From: Zygnema cylindricum
Lineage: Eukaryota; Streptophyta; Zygnematophyceae; Zygnematales; Zygnemataceae
DNA length: 64,000 bases
Direction: 5' to 3'
Assembly (NCBI GenBank): GCA_037447655.1
Contig: JBBHKE010000176.1
Location: 595,455 to 659,454 of the forward strand
The notes below the pieces were generated by a model. It saw only the letters and a program-made list of their open reading frames with translations, made no database searches and was not told where the DNA came from. Below are positions 1 to 11,324 of this stretch, one piece after another (position 1 is the first letter of the stretch; each line of letters begins with the position of its first letter). Position numbers and translations under genes: made by a program.

Positions 1-119
1 TTGTGGTGGGATTCGTGTTTGGATTTCCCATTGCAACCGAAGATCGTATGTTCCATTTTTTTATTGTTTTTTAATAAGAAAGGGAACTGTGTAATACAAT
101 TCACGTAAAAAAAAAAATA

Positions 120-3100
120 TGCTATTTCTTTCCATCTCACCCTCCCTTTCCCTCCTTAACATATTTTAAGTTGAAATCATGTGCTATGTCTCTCTCCCAC
201 TCTAATTACCTCTCTCTTTAACATAGCTTTCTTCAAAAATCATGTGCTATTCCTGGCTCGTTTCTTTTCACTAATATGGTGAGCACTATAATGCATGTGC
301 CTTCTCTCTATCATTTTTCCTTCTTATTTCTCTTTTCATGCATAACTTATCACTAAAAACATGTGCCTTTTCTCTCACTTTCCTTTTCTCAGCAAACAAA
401 CGCCGATAACAAGTTTTTTTTTCTCTCTCTCTCTCTTCCGTTTTATATCTCAATCAACTTAATATGATTAGCGTGAAAAAGTGTGTGCTCACTCTCTCGA
501 CCCCCTTTTCCTCTTACACCCTTTTTCTCTCTTTTATGTGTTTAGGAATCGCTCACCAACTTTCTTTAATATACCTACCATTTCTAGCATGTGCTCGCTC
601 TCTCTCTCTCACTTTCTCCCTCCCTCTCTTTAATGTACTTAACATTAAAAAGCACATGTTGTCTCTTGGTCTCTCGTAATTCACTTCATGTGGACAAGCA
701 TGTATTCTCTTTTTGTCCAGCGTTAAAAAAATTGTTTCCGCATCTCTTTCTGTATCTCTCTCTCCATTTTTAATCATGCTCTATTAACTTTGTATCGTAA
801 AACAAGTGTGCTCTCTCTTTATCTCTCCCTCTCTCTCTTCAGTAAACTGAAAATGGAAAATCTTGTCCTCCCTCTCTCGCTTCCTCTCTCGTTGTTTTTA
901 ATAACATCAAAGTTCAGAAACACGTTTTCACTACCTCTCTCTCCTCAATATATATAACATTTAGATCTTGTTAACTATTGCAATTTCTCTCTCTGATACA
1001 CTTCACGTTCAAAAATAGGTCGCCACTCCCTCTCCTAAACATTATCAACGTTAGAAACATGTGCCCTCTCACTCTTTTTTTGTCACACTCACACTCTCTC
1101 TCCTACATATGCTTGTTGCCAAAAAATCATGCGCTCTTCTGTCCCCTCTCTCCTCCCGTGCCTTTTTCCCATAACGTTAAAAGCATCGCGCTCTCCCTCA
1201 CCTCAACATAATGCCAACAATAATGTGCAGCCGCTCTCTCTTTCTGTTTCTATATGTTTCTATGGTAAGGATTTTTGGCTCTCTCTCTCTCTCCCTCTCC
1301 CCCGATCTCTATCTCTTTCTCATAAAAAATCATCCGAAAAAATTTGCGTGTTATGTCTCTCCCGCTTTCTCTCTCCTTATCATAACGTTAAAAAGTTGCT
1401 CGTGCTCCCTTCTTTCTCTATCTCTCCTTAAAACAACTAACATTAAACTGTACATACACTCTCACTTTCTCCCTATCAGAAATTCAAAGTTAACGTGTAC
1501 TCTCTCACTCCTCCCTCCGCCTCTCTCTCTTTAATATGATGAAATCGAACGTATATGCTATTTCTACGTCCCCCCTCCCTCTCAATTAATGTGTTTATTG
1601 ATCTCTTACCCTCTCTTTATCTCTCCTTAATGTACTCTTTATAAAGATGTGTTATCACTCCCTTTCTCTATCCTTTTCCATCTCTCCTTTTAATAACCAA
1701 CTGATAGAAAGTAACCAGATGGTCTATCCCTTTCCCCCTTGAATACAATTTATTTTAAGTTATCACTCTCGTATTCTGTTTTGATTTCCGTAATAATACC
1801 TATAATATCTAATAGCAAGTACTCTCTCTTTCTCTCTCTGTCTCCCCCTCCCCCCTCCTCCTATCTCCCCTACTTATAATTCAATTTAAGAAAGTTTTTC
1901 TCTCGTTCTTTCTCTCCATCCTTGTGTCTCTCTCCTTAATGTGCCTTGCATTAAAAGTCATGCTCTTTCTCTTTCTCTTTGGTATGGTGCGAAAAGGGTT
2001 CTTCACTTATTCTCACTCCTTCCCTCTCTCCATTGAATTTACTTAATGTTATAAAGAAAGGTGTTTGTTTTTGTCTCTCACACTCTTTCCCCCTCAATAA
2101 AATCAATGTAAAAATAATGTTCTCACTTTCATGCGTTCCTTAAAATCTTCTCTGTTAACCATAACCATGTTCTCCCTCTCTCACTTTTTGTTCAAAATTG
2201 TTAAGATTTAGATGAACGTCCTTTCTTTTTTGCGCTCTCTTCCTATTATACTTAACACTAAAAATAATGTTTTTTTTTCTTTTTGTTGAAATACATGATC
2301 CTAAACAGCATGTGCTCTATCTCTCCCTCGTTAACATGTTTACCGCTACAAAACTTCTCCTCTTTCTATCTCGTTTTTCACTCCATTTATTCTTTTCCCC
2401 TAATCATTCGTAAGAATGTGCTCCCTCTTACTCTCTCAGTCTCTCCTTAAACTTTTCTACTTAATGCAACAGTATAATCTTGCGCTCTCTCTCTCTCTCT
2501 TAATCATACTTTCCAATAAAAGGTATCTCCTTTTTCTCTCTATTGCCTTTTTGTTTTCATGATTATACTAATTGCTGAAAAGCATGTGATTTTGTCTCTA
2601 TTGATCTCTCTCAATAAAGATAACGCTAAAAAGCTTTTGCTCCCTATCTTCAATACACTTAATGTTAAGAACCATCCGTTTTCTCTCACTCAATATCAAA
2701 ATTCATAATGTTTAGAAGCACGCGCTCTCTCTCCCCCTCTCTCTTTGTATCATACAAAACATTAAAAATCATATGCTCTCTTTCTCTCGCTCTCTCACTC
2801 ACTCTCTCTATCTAACTTTAATATAACTCAGGTTAGAATTAATGTGCTCTTTAAACCTTTCTCTTTAAGAAAAAACTTTAGAAAGCATGTGCATGCTTCC
2901 TCTCATTCTCAATGTACACAATGTAAAGAAAATGTTTTATCTCTCCAACTCCCTCTTTGTCTCTCCAAAGTTTACTTAATTCTAAAACATGTTTTCTCTC
3001 TCCCACTCTCGCTTTCCTTCAAATACTTCACATTTAAATGCTTGTGATGTCTCTCTCTCTATTCCGCTCTATCATCTCAAATAAAGGAATAAAACATTCT

Positions 3101-3850
3101 CTATCATAAGCCTCCCCTCTAGCGCTTTGTAGCTTACTCTCTCTTTTTTCTTCCCTCTCCCTCCTCCTCTCTCATAAGCACATGCTATTTTTGTTGCCCC
3201 CACTCGTTTATACACGTAACTTTTAAAAGCGTGTGCTCCCGCTCTCTCTCTCTCACTTATCCTCTCTCTCCATCTCCCTCTCTCTAGCCTTTATTAAATT
3301 GATGTTAAAGAGCATGTGCTCCCTCTCCCTCTTTTCTCTCCTAAACACGTAATCTCTCTCTTCCCCACTCTTTTGTCTCTCTCATATGTTCTTTACGGTA
3401 AAAAGCATGTACTCTTTCTACATCTAACGTGCTCTCTCAACTTCCTTGTCTTTCTACCTTTCTACTCTCAAAGTTTAAGAGGAATTTCTCTCTCCCTCCT
3501 CTCCCTCACCTAAATGTATGTAATTTGCAATATTATATGTTTTTTTTATCTCTATCCCTCTCTCTGTATCCCTATCTCTTTTCTATAGTTGTTGTGAAAA
3601 TTCTTACGCTCTATTACTCTCTTTTTCTGTAATATACATAAAAAATATTGTTCTCAAAATCATGTTTTCTCTCTCTTTTTGCCTTTCCCTATTTTTTCCA
3701 TATACAATGTGCAAAAAAATTCTCTCCTCTCTTCCTCTCTCTTCGTAACAAAATGAACATAAAAAAGTATGTTCTCTTTCTCATTATTTCTCTCTTTCTC
3801 TCTCTCTCTCCTTGATATGATTTAATGCATTTTCCTATTTCCCTTTATCT
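120..3850. repeat. CT-rich degenerate satellite with a recurring AT core
   Basis: About 3.7 kb in which runs of CTCTCTCT alternate with an AT-rich core. The core reads approximately TTAATRTACTTAACRTTAAA followed by AAGCATGTGCTCTC, and recurs roughly every 60-80 bp with many substitutions and indels. Clear copies lie near 180, 590, 640, 3300 and 3390. The plus strand is almost pure pyrimidine between cores. Short open frames rich in Leu and Ser here are by-products of the CT repeat, not genes. The right edge meets a copia LTR fragment at about 3861. Bases 1-119 show nothing I recognise. Confidence 0.8.
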
Positions 3851-3860
3851 GTCCTCTCTA

Positions 3861-4056
3861 GTGGCTTAAGCCACTCTTTAGTCCTTCCTATGGAGTTGAG
3901 GCAGCCATGGCTCCATTGCTCTCTCTCTCTCTCCTTCAATGACTACAACAAGTATGGGGGCGAGAGAGAGAGAAGAGATAGAGGCATGCTGCCTACATTT
4001 TCTTTTCTAATAAATTTTAGACCTAGAAAATATACTAAAAACTACTTATTTCAACA
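3861..4056 (-). mobile_element. Copia LTR fragment (5' part of an LTR, minus strand)
   Basis: Read on the minus strand this starts TGTTGAAATAAG and continues with blocks shared with the other copia LTRs here: TTTTCTAGGTCT, a CCCCCATACTTGTTGTAGTC block, and GGAGCCATGGCTGCC. About 196 bp remain before the sequence passes into the CT-rich satellite. It abuts the reverse transcriptase of the copia remnant at 4057-7152, whose frame it interrupts, so it is probably a truncated insertion. No target duplication could be recognised because one end is missing. Confidence 0.75.
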
Positions 4057-4060
4057 CCAA

Positions 4061-6010
4061 TCAGGCTTTGTATTCGTCGAGGGATCCGTCCGCTTTTTGT
4101 TTAACGCGAAAAACCCACTTTGAACCGATGGCTTTGCGACCTGAAGAAAGAGGAACAAGATTCCAAGTGTTGTTGGATATGAGGGCGGAATACTCAGCGT
4201 CAACTACACTTTTCCAAAGGTGAGAGTCAGGGCGTTTGAGAGCGGATTTGAGAGAGAGGAGAGTGGAGATTAGAGAGGCAGAGGCACTAGTTGAATAAGC
4301 GCAAGCAAGGGATGCATGACCCATGGTCTCAATGAGGCGAGACGAAGGGCCATGAGATCTGGTCGGGTATCAACGAGAAGTATCTGGGGGGACAACTGTG
4401 GGGGATAAAAGAGGGTGGGGATCTGAAAGGAGCGGAGGGTGAGGGAGTATAGTGGACGGAAGAGAGGAAAAGAGAGGATCGTCGTCATGGGTATGGTGAG
4501 AGGACCGAGATGGGGAGGGAGAAGGATCATTTGAGATGATGGGGTTATTGATAAGAGGGGTGGGAAGAAGAGAGGGGAGTGGAGGTGGGGAAAGTGGGGG
4601 AATTGAGAGAGAAATAAAGTCGGGTGAGGATTGGATGGGGGTGGGGAAATCACAAAGAGAGGGATAAGAGGACAGGTTGACGGGAGAGGAGGGAAGGGAA
4701 GGACGGGAGAGAGTTCGGAGAAGGGGGGATTCGTTGAAAGCAACCTCGCGTGTGGTGATCACACGACAACGCGAAGGGCACCAAATGCGATAGGCTTTTG
4801 AGTTAGGGGTATACCCTACAATCGTTCCACGAAACGCGCGAACACCCCATTTCCTGGTAGAATGGGTAAGGTCCTTATTCCACGCTTCGCAACCGAAGGT
4901 ACGAAGGTGGCGGACATCGGATTTTATAGAGGACCACGCTTCCATGGGGGTAATGTTAGGCCTAGCACTTGTCGGTCACAAGTTACGAAGATAGTTAGCG
5001 CATATGGTTGCCTCAGCCCAAAAAAAAAAAGGCAAATTTGCGAAATATAACATAGATCGAGCCATTTCAGCTAAAGTACGATTTTACCTTTCGACAACGC
5101 CGTTCTACTGAGGAGTGTATGGTGCACTCAACTGGTGCGAGATGCCATGGTGAGCGAGGAAGGCGGGAATTAGTGAGACATAAACTCGCCACCGCTGTCA
5201 GTGCGTAAAGCCTTGATGCGCTTGTTATGAAATTTTTTGCAAGCGCTTTAAATTCCTGAAAAGGTGCAAAAACGTTAGATTTATGACAAATAGTGTACAC
5301 ATAGGAAAAGCGGGTGGCATGATTGATGAAAAAAACAAAGTACAAGGAGCCACCAAAACTGCGTGTGCGCATGGGACCGCATACGTCAACGTGAATGAGA
5401 GCAAGTCTTTGCGTGATAATGGTAGCACTGATAGGGAAAGATTGGCGAGGCATTTTGCCTTGAATGCACCCATGACAAAAATCCAATTTTTTGTTAGAAA
5501 AAGAGTTGATTCCGGTTACAAGTTTTGGCAAAGAAGTTAAACTAGCGCTATTTAAATGCCCATAGCGTAAATGCCAAAGGGAAAAATCGTCTACACAAGC
5601 ATTTAAAGCAAAAGGGACGCTAATACTTGATGCAGAAAGATTTTTAGGATAGTAGGATTGTAAAAAATACATAGAGTCTTTTGCTATTCCAAAACCTACG
5701 CTAATTTTGTCTTTTTTGCTTAAAAATTGAACGCTATCTTCATCAAACTCGGCCTTAACGCCGTCAGTCATAGCGACTCGAACAGAAAATAAATTCCGAG
5801 CTAAGCCAGGGACTAAAAAGACATTCTCAATGTGAATCGAGGAATTTGGAACGCGGACGTGGCCGGAGTGAGTGGCCAATAGCATTCGGTCGTCCCCTAA
5901 ACGTATCTGCATAGGGGAGAGTAAAGGAGTTAAATGTGTAAACCAATCAGATCGAGGAGAGAGGTGATGACTGGCACCACTATCGATGATCCAATCATTA
6001 TGCGTGGCAT
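4061..6010 (-). pseudogene. A1 pol: protease, integrase and truncated RT
   Basis: The aspartic protease site DWIIDSGASHHLS is intact near 5990-5950. The GAG-pre-integrase zinc region follows (WHLRYGHLN ... CHGCIQGK, about 5520-5400), then the integrase core start HVDVCGPM. A frameshift near 5240 separates it from LRTDSGGEF, which carries the second catalytic Asp. The integrase C-terminal part (4945-4700) has HLRTFGCEAW and a GYTPNSKAYRIW block. A Pro/Ser-rich spacer precedes the RT start NTWNLVPLSSGRKAIGSKWVF. The RT is cut just after YKA at 4061, so the catalytic YVDD region is absent. Confidence 0.8.
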
Positions 6011-6129
6011 GAGATAAAAACGCATACCCAGGTGTAAAAGAAACGTCCAGACCGGCGTGGGCGAGATTTCCGTAGCCGAATTCCGGAGCTGGGGGAGGAC
6101 CAGAAGGATTTGCGGATGCGAGAGGAGGA

Positions 6130-7152
6130 TTAGACGAAAAAGAGGGGAGAGGTGGAGGGATTGGCCAATGGGGATTGTATGACGCGAAATGGGCGGCGGC
6201 AAATGGGGTGGAGTGATGTGGAAATTGGGATGGAGGAGGATAAGGGTAATGGTACGGAAAATTTGGGGAAAAACAGGTTGCGGGGAGGACTGGGGAAGTG
6301 GAGTAGGAGTGGGGAGAACGTGAGCCATTTTGGCGTCACCGTTGGAATTGGAATTTGACGCCTCTGCAGCTTTTTTGCGTGCCAACTTGCGACATTCGGT
6401 TGCCGTGTGTCCTGGCTTTTTGCAATAATTGCAAATGACAGACGGCGGCCCCCCCAAGTTAGGTTTAAAATTTGAAGCAAAGTACGCGTTGACTTGGGAA
6501 GGGTTAGATGCGGAAAAAGACAAGATTTTTGTTTCTTCATGCATTAATTTTGTACATAAAATGAAAAACGGATCGGATTTTCAAGATTGTCAAAAGATGA
6601 GATGAAAGGTGCGAAAGATTTTGGTAAGCCCCTTAATAAAGTGGATGACAAATCTTCAAACAAGATTACCCAATCACTACACACTTCCCTGAAAATAGGT
6701 CAACTGTACTTATCCAATATTGCATCGAATCTGTCGTCTTTCTTCAATAAATTGAAAAATGCTCGCTTTTGAATGCGACGAGCCGCCCAACCTGTTTCTA
6801 CGTACGCGGCTGTCAAACAAGACCAAGCGTCGGCCGACGTGAGGGCGGCTCGAATGAGTCGCGTTTTTTTTGTCCTTAGCGCCATTATTAGGCGTGCGTG
6901 AGCGTTGTTGTTATTGACTTTCCATTCCGCGATTTCTTGAGTTTTGGTTGTTTTGGTCGCCGCGTCATCTGTAGTATTAATGAATGGTGGTTTAGATATG
7001 CTAGTGAAAAAATCCCAATTTTTCTCTAACTTAAAATGATGCATGGCAGAAAATGACCAATCATATAAATTTGAACCATCGAACTTCTGAATATTATTGG
7101 AAGTTGTGTGGTTTGACCCATAACCTATAGGAGTAGGATTATTGGACGCCAT
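6130..7152 (-). pseudogene. A1 gag: nucleocapsid-like polyprotein, broken
   Basis: Gag forms the virus-like particle of a copia element. The N-terminal frame (7152-6700, 150 residues) begins MASNNPTPIGYG and contains KFDGSNLYDWSF, the usual copia gag start with its conserved Trp. After a break at about 6700 a second frame carries the zinc knuckle CNYCKKPGHTATEC (about 6430-6390), a complete C-x2-C-x4-H-x4-C motif that binds RNA. A Pro-rich linker follows. The gag is split by stops and frameshifts and cannot be expressed as one protein. Confidence 0.75.
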
Positions 7153-7490
7153 AATAAAAGACAGAGAGAGTCAAAACATTTGGAATTGTGTGATCGAGAT
7201 TGATAATTGTGCTATGAAACGAGATCCTTTTATACAAAGTTACAAAATGCTAATTACTATGGATAGTACTATACTACGCTACACAAAGTAGATTTGGGTT
7301 GCTACACAAAGACCAAATCTATTAGACAAAGTTGACCGACGAAAAGAAAAGGAAAGAATAAGACCAAAAGTACAATTATAAGACCGCACTTGAATAAGTG
7401 AAGTACGGTTTTGTTTTGGTTAGATTTCAAAGAGTGATAGCTATGGACATAGACACATATCTAAGTATGAGACGTTTTGCTATAGTTTTT

Positions 7491-7886
7491 TTATGTTCCC
7501 AATTTTTTTCTGTCATTTTCTTTAGTTTTTGATTCAGTTATAACCCCTTCAAGTAGAACCATAGTCGAGAGTCTATCTCCCCTCACCATCGCTGTTCCTT
7601 CTCCCTTCTCCCCTTTTTCCCCTTCCACGGCAAGGTTTTTTCCTTCACCTTCCGTTGCATCTGAACTCCGGTTGATATTCACGGCAACCTCAGATAATTC
7701 TCCATAGCAAGCTCCTCCAAAGCCAGGTGGCGAACATCTTACTTGTCCCGAAAAAATTCCCCATAAGTGCTTCTCGAAAAGCAACCCCTCCATCGTAAAC
7801 TCCCAATAAGTGAAGTCTGTTCCATCGAACATAGGCACCCTAGATGGTGGGCCCATGACCTGAAATTCTATAGGCTCCATTGCCAC
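7491..7886 (-). pseudogene. A2 gag 5' fragment starting inside the LTR
   Basis: A 131-residue frame begins MAMEPIEFQVMGPPSRVP. The first ATG lies in the last bases of the adjacent LTR and the primer-binding site encodes QVMGPP. It then matches the gag N-terminus of elements D and F (MFDGTDFTYWEFTMEGLLFEKHLWG) and decays after about residue 60. It is truncated at 7491 where the A1 leader begins. This is the start of a copia gag of the B/C/D/F type. Confidence 0.75.
7846..7860 (-). other. Primer-binding site, internal initiator tRNA-Met type
   Basis: Minus-strand GGTCATGGGCCCACC lies directly after the LTR end TTTCA. It differs by one base from GGTTATGGGCCCACC, the complement of the anticodon arm of plant-type initiator tRNA-Met. 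That tRNA sequence is from memory. The same site follows the LTR in elements B, C, D, F and H. Confidence 0.7.
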
Positions 7887-8987
7887 ACAAAATTGGCAGA
7901 TAAAAAGAAGCTAATCTAGATAGTGCCGACTCCAAGTTTATATAAACCCAAATGATTGACCACTTGACAATCACAACCCCATTACAGCTTCACCCCTGTG
8001 AAATAAGACTTTATGTGTGCTCAGTTCCACCACAAAATGCAAAGTTAGAAAATGAGATTTGGACACATTCACCCATTTTGATTTTCCCTTAGAAATACAG
8101 CCACCAAGGCAAGCAAAACTCTTAGCGACTACACCCCTGTGTAGCTTTGACTCCTTTGAGGCTGTAGCAAAAGGAATCACTGAAATTGGTCAACTGAATT
8201 GATTGTTATGGCTGGTAAAAGTTTTCTTTTTATACAAGATGCTCTGTGGGAGAGGCGGCTACCTACCCAAAAATATTCTAAGTCCTAAACCCCTCTCTAA
8301 ACCCTCTAGTACTGAGGTGCTGACCAATAATAAGACTATACAGTACATAAAGTACAGATGCCGATGCACTTTATGTAGGGACAATGTACGTCGTCGCCAT
8401 TATGCGACTTTTGTCACATTTGCATTTGTTGTGTTCCATTCGGGAGATTCCGTAAACCCGTATGATGTTGCCACGTGTCATCCGGAGTGGCGGAGTCCGC
8501 AAATCGCTAAATTGTCCTTTTCGCGAGACGGACGCTAACCACAGCCGTCCGATGGATATCGGTATTTAATATGAATCGTCGAAACAAATGTCCGTACTAT
8601 TTATTTCGCCTGGTACTAATAGCACAACTGTTTCTATGTCCTATAGACCGTAATCTAGTTAAATGGGAAAACCTATGTGTATGTGTTTAAATACATATCA
8701 AACCCAAAATACCTTAGCACAAGTCCTAGACTAAACGGACAAAGCTAACTGCTACTGTGAAGGACGGCAGGTACCAGGATCAAATCATGGGTTTGTCATT
8801 CCTTTTGGTATATCAACTCAGATTTACTACCTTTCTCTCTAGACAGCTTAGGCAGCCATGGCTCTAGCTCCCTCTTTAGCCTCTAGTGACTACAACAAGT
8901 GTGGGGGCTTGGAGAAGAAGTTAGAGGCAGACTGCCTCTACTATTTTCCTATCCTAAAATAGACCTAAAAATTACTCAAATATGAAC
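7861..8987 (-). mobile_element. Copia LTR (1127 bp), shared by remnants A2 and A3
   Basis: On the minus strand this runs from TGTTCATATTTG (8987) to GAATTTCA (7861). A polypurine tract AATAAGGGGAG lies just upstream, as before a 3' LTR. A primer-binding site and gag start lie just downstream, as after a 5' LTR. It contains the shared blocks TTTTTAGGTCT, CACTTGTTGTAGTC and GAGCCATGGCTGCC, a TATA-like TATAAAAA at 8234-8227, and a CTAAGTCCT block typical of these LTRs. A single LTR therefore serves as the end of one remnant and the start of the next. Confidence 0.75.
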
Positions 8988-10326
8988 ACTCCCCTTATTT
9001 TCTAGTCTATTTTCTTTTCGACTCTCACAAAAAAATAAACAAACATCCCCTTCCCTTTTTCTTTCTTTTTCTTTTTCCTTTCATAAAACATAAGAAAATA
9101 CTCTCATATTTAACACAATGCATTAGATGAATCGAAATAATAATTGCATCACACATTTTATTTAACATCCCACTTTTCAAAAATCCGAGCAATGATTTTA
9201 TCCACCTCATCACTTTTCCATCCGCACACAAACCGATTTCACCTTTGCAATCAAAACAGCCAGCCTAGTTTCCAATCAGCAACATCCACCCAGATGCTAA
9301 CCCTTTTACAGGGACGCCCTCATAACTGTCATCACTCCTTTTAGTGATTTCAAACCCATTACTTCTAAAAAATGAACTTTCATCACTCTCTCCCATGGAT
9401 TTCTTTCCACTCTTTCTTTCTAAATTTATCCCCAATAAGTATTTTTCCTCCCCTAAACCTTTCATTGAATATTCCTCTTCTCCCCTATCCTTTAAAACCC
9501 CTTCGAGTTTCACTTCTCCCCTTTCCTCGGAATTCGTTGAAGTCTCCCTTTCCGACCAGTTTTCTATTTCCAAAATTCCTATAAAATTATCCTCATTAAT
9601 GTTATCTTTCCCGTTTTCTTTTATGGATCCTAGATCTGACTTTCTCATTTCTAAGTCATACACTCTACACTTATCGAAATCCTCTAGTACTTCCCTTATT
9701 CCTCCAAAGGCACACCGTTGCCTTCATGGAATTTCTGCGTACTTCTCTCTTTTCTCCATTCTACCGATGTGAAGAAGCTCCAAGATTTCTTCATCCTCTT
9801 TCTCCTCTTCCCCTTCTTCTTCCTCATTCACATTCCAAGTTCTTCAAACAAGGGCATTCCTTCATATAATGACCCGGTTTCCTACAAAAGAAGCAAACCC
9901 TTTTTTTCAAAGCTCCCCTTTCTTTTCCTCTCCCTCTCTTTCCACCAAAGTTCCGATAAGGTTTACCTTTGTCTTTCTTCCTCTAATTACGTTTTCGCTC
10001 GTCACCAGCGTTCCTCACATCACGCTTCTGCAAGTCACCACCAGCTGTAAATGAATTCTCCGTGTCACTTCACCTACGAAGCTACAAAGTGCTTTCCCTC
10101 ACAAGAATTATTTCCATGGTAATGCTCGAAGTCCATGAGGAGACATCCATTGCCTGCGTACGGTAAATGATGTCTTCGTACTCATCTGAGATATTCATGA
10201 TGAGTGTATTAATCTTTCTCTCCTCAGATTCTACATATCCCGCACTAGAAAGCTCAACATATAATGCAACAATATCATTGCAAAACTCTATCATACTACC
10301 GCCTTTACAAGCATAGGCCTCTATTT
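8988..10326 (-). pseudogene. Decayed copia body A3 (gag and pol scraps)
   Basis: Read right to left. Gag at 10294-10082 (MIEFCNDIVALYVELSSAGY ... ILVRESTL) matches the gag of D (MLDFCNELATLFMELESAGK). A zinc knuckle CFFCRKPGHYMKEC can be read at about 9900-9850. A poorly conserved acidic stretch follows (9663-9265). KSLLGFLKSGMLNKMCD near 9190 resembles the RNase H segment KSLLGELGHLKSGVQKIFCD of D. A polypurine tract abuts the LTR at 8988. Most of pol is missing, so the body carries a large internal deletion. It is cut at 10326 by element B. Confidence 0.65.
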
Positions 10327-11324
10327 TGTTAAAATCACTAGATTTAGGGGAGGTATTTTCTAGGTCTTAATTGAAATAAAAAGGGAAAAAAAAAGCATAG
10401 GCAATCTCCCTTCACCTTCTCTCTCTAGCCCCCATACTTGTTGTAGTCTCTGAAGGAGAGAGAGGGCGGTGGAGCCATGGCTGCCTTGGCTCCATACGTA
10501 GGGCTTAAGAGTGACCTAAGTCACTCTCAACCAAAAAGGTTGAGTCAGGTAGGACTCGAACCTCCAACTGATAGGGCGAGGCGTAGCCGTCAACCCTTAC
10601 CAGTCTGTCGTAGTAGTCTGTTAGGATATATGGGGTTTGATAGCTATTTAAACAATATATAGGCAGCTAATCCAATTAACGGAATTACAAATAGAATACA
10701 TAGAAACCAGTTGGAGTTTTAGTTCGCACGAAACAAATGTACCGCACATTTGTTTTTGAACGGCTGTCGTTTAAAGCCAGTTTTTATCCGATAGCCCGCA
10801 CCATCGCTGAGATCCTATAATGGCCGCCTTGGCGGTTTTCGGTCGTGACATGACTTGGCGACATGTGGCACGATGTCAATGAGAAGAGGAAATCCCGGAG
10901 AGCATGAGGACATGTCCGAAGGAGACAAATGTCCACTCCATGGGCTTGTCATACACAGACCATACAGAAAGTATATCGGCCGTAGTACCTTTCTGTACTA
11001 TACAGTCTTCTGATTGGTTCCGTACCTCAATAGATAGAAGTTGTGAGAGGGTTTAGGACTTAGTAGATTGAGGAGATAGTCGCCTCTCTCTTAATAAGCT
11101 TGTATAAATATTGGCATCTTGGCCACTCCATAACTAATCGTCAAGTTGGGAATTTTCAGTGATTTTACTTCTTCTGGACTCAGGAGAGTCCAGACTACAC
11201 AAGGGTGCAGTCAGATTATCTATTTGACTGCTTGGGTGGTAGTTGCTTTAGTTGAAAGTAGGTTAGTTTAAAATTACCTAGAGGCTTCCTCAATTTTGGT
11301 CCAAATGGGGGACACATAATTGCA
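10327..11324 (+). repeat. Element B 5' LTR
   Basis: Terminal TG...CA, 998 bp. It contains the shared block GGAGCCATGGCTGCC near 10470, an antisense tRNA-like module (10540-10612) and a TATA box TATAAATA at 11103-11110. CCATAACTAATCG and an ACTACACAAGGGTGCAG block follow and are conserved in the other LTR families, consistent with the transcription start and R region. Confidence 0.9.
10540..10612 (-). other. tRNA-like module in the B 5' LTR (antisense)
   Basis: On the minus strand GGTTCGAGTCC (10562-10552) is a perfect match to the Pol III B-box consensus GGTTCGANTCC. It sits in a T-arm-like context (GGAGG, loop, CCTAC). CAGACTGGTAAGGGTTG about 40 nt upstream is a weak A-box/D-arm match. No acceptor stem pairs, so this is tRNA-derived sequence rather than a working tRNA gene. 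Confidence 0.6.

Larger units (their letters stand above)
4057..7200 (-). mobile_element. Copia remnant A1 (gag to start of RT, minus strand)
   Basis: A copia-type element read right to left: gag (7152-6700), zinc knuckle and linker (to about 6000), protease and integrase (6000-4370), and the first part of reverse transcriptase (4324-4061), where it is cut by an LTR fragment. Its protein differs clearly from the other copia families in the window, so it is a separate lineage. No LTR belonging to it was recognised. 7200-7490 holds AT-rich sequence with no recognisable gene, probably its leader. Confidence 0.8.

Noticed and set aside
464-4123. Many 60-107-codon frames rich in Ser/Leu
   Set aside because: By-products of CT runs in a degenerate satellite; no start context, domain or codon pattern supports them.
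9265-9663. 132-codon minus frame as RT (MKGLGEEKYLLGINLE resembles MKDMGEAKYILGIQVE)
   Set aside because: The resemblance is short and the position directly after a zinc knuckle would need a large deletion; recorded only as part of the decayed A3 body.
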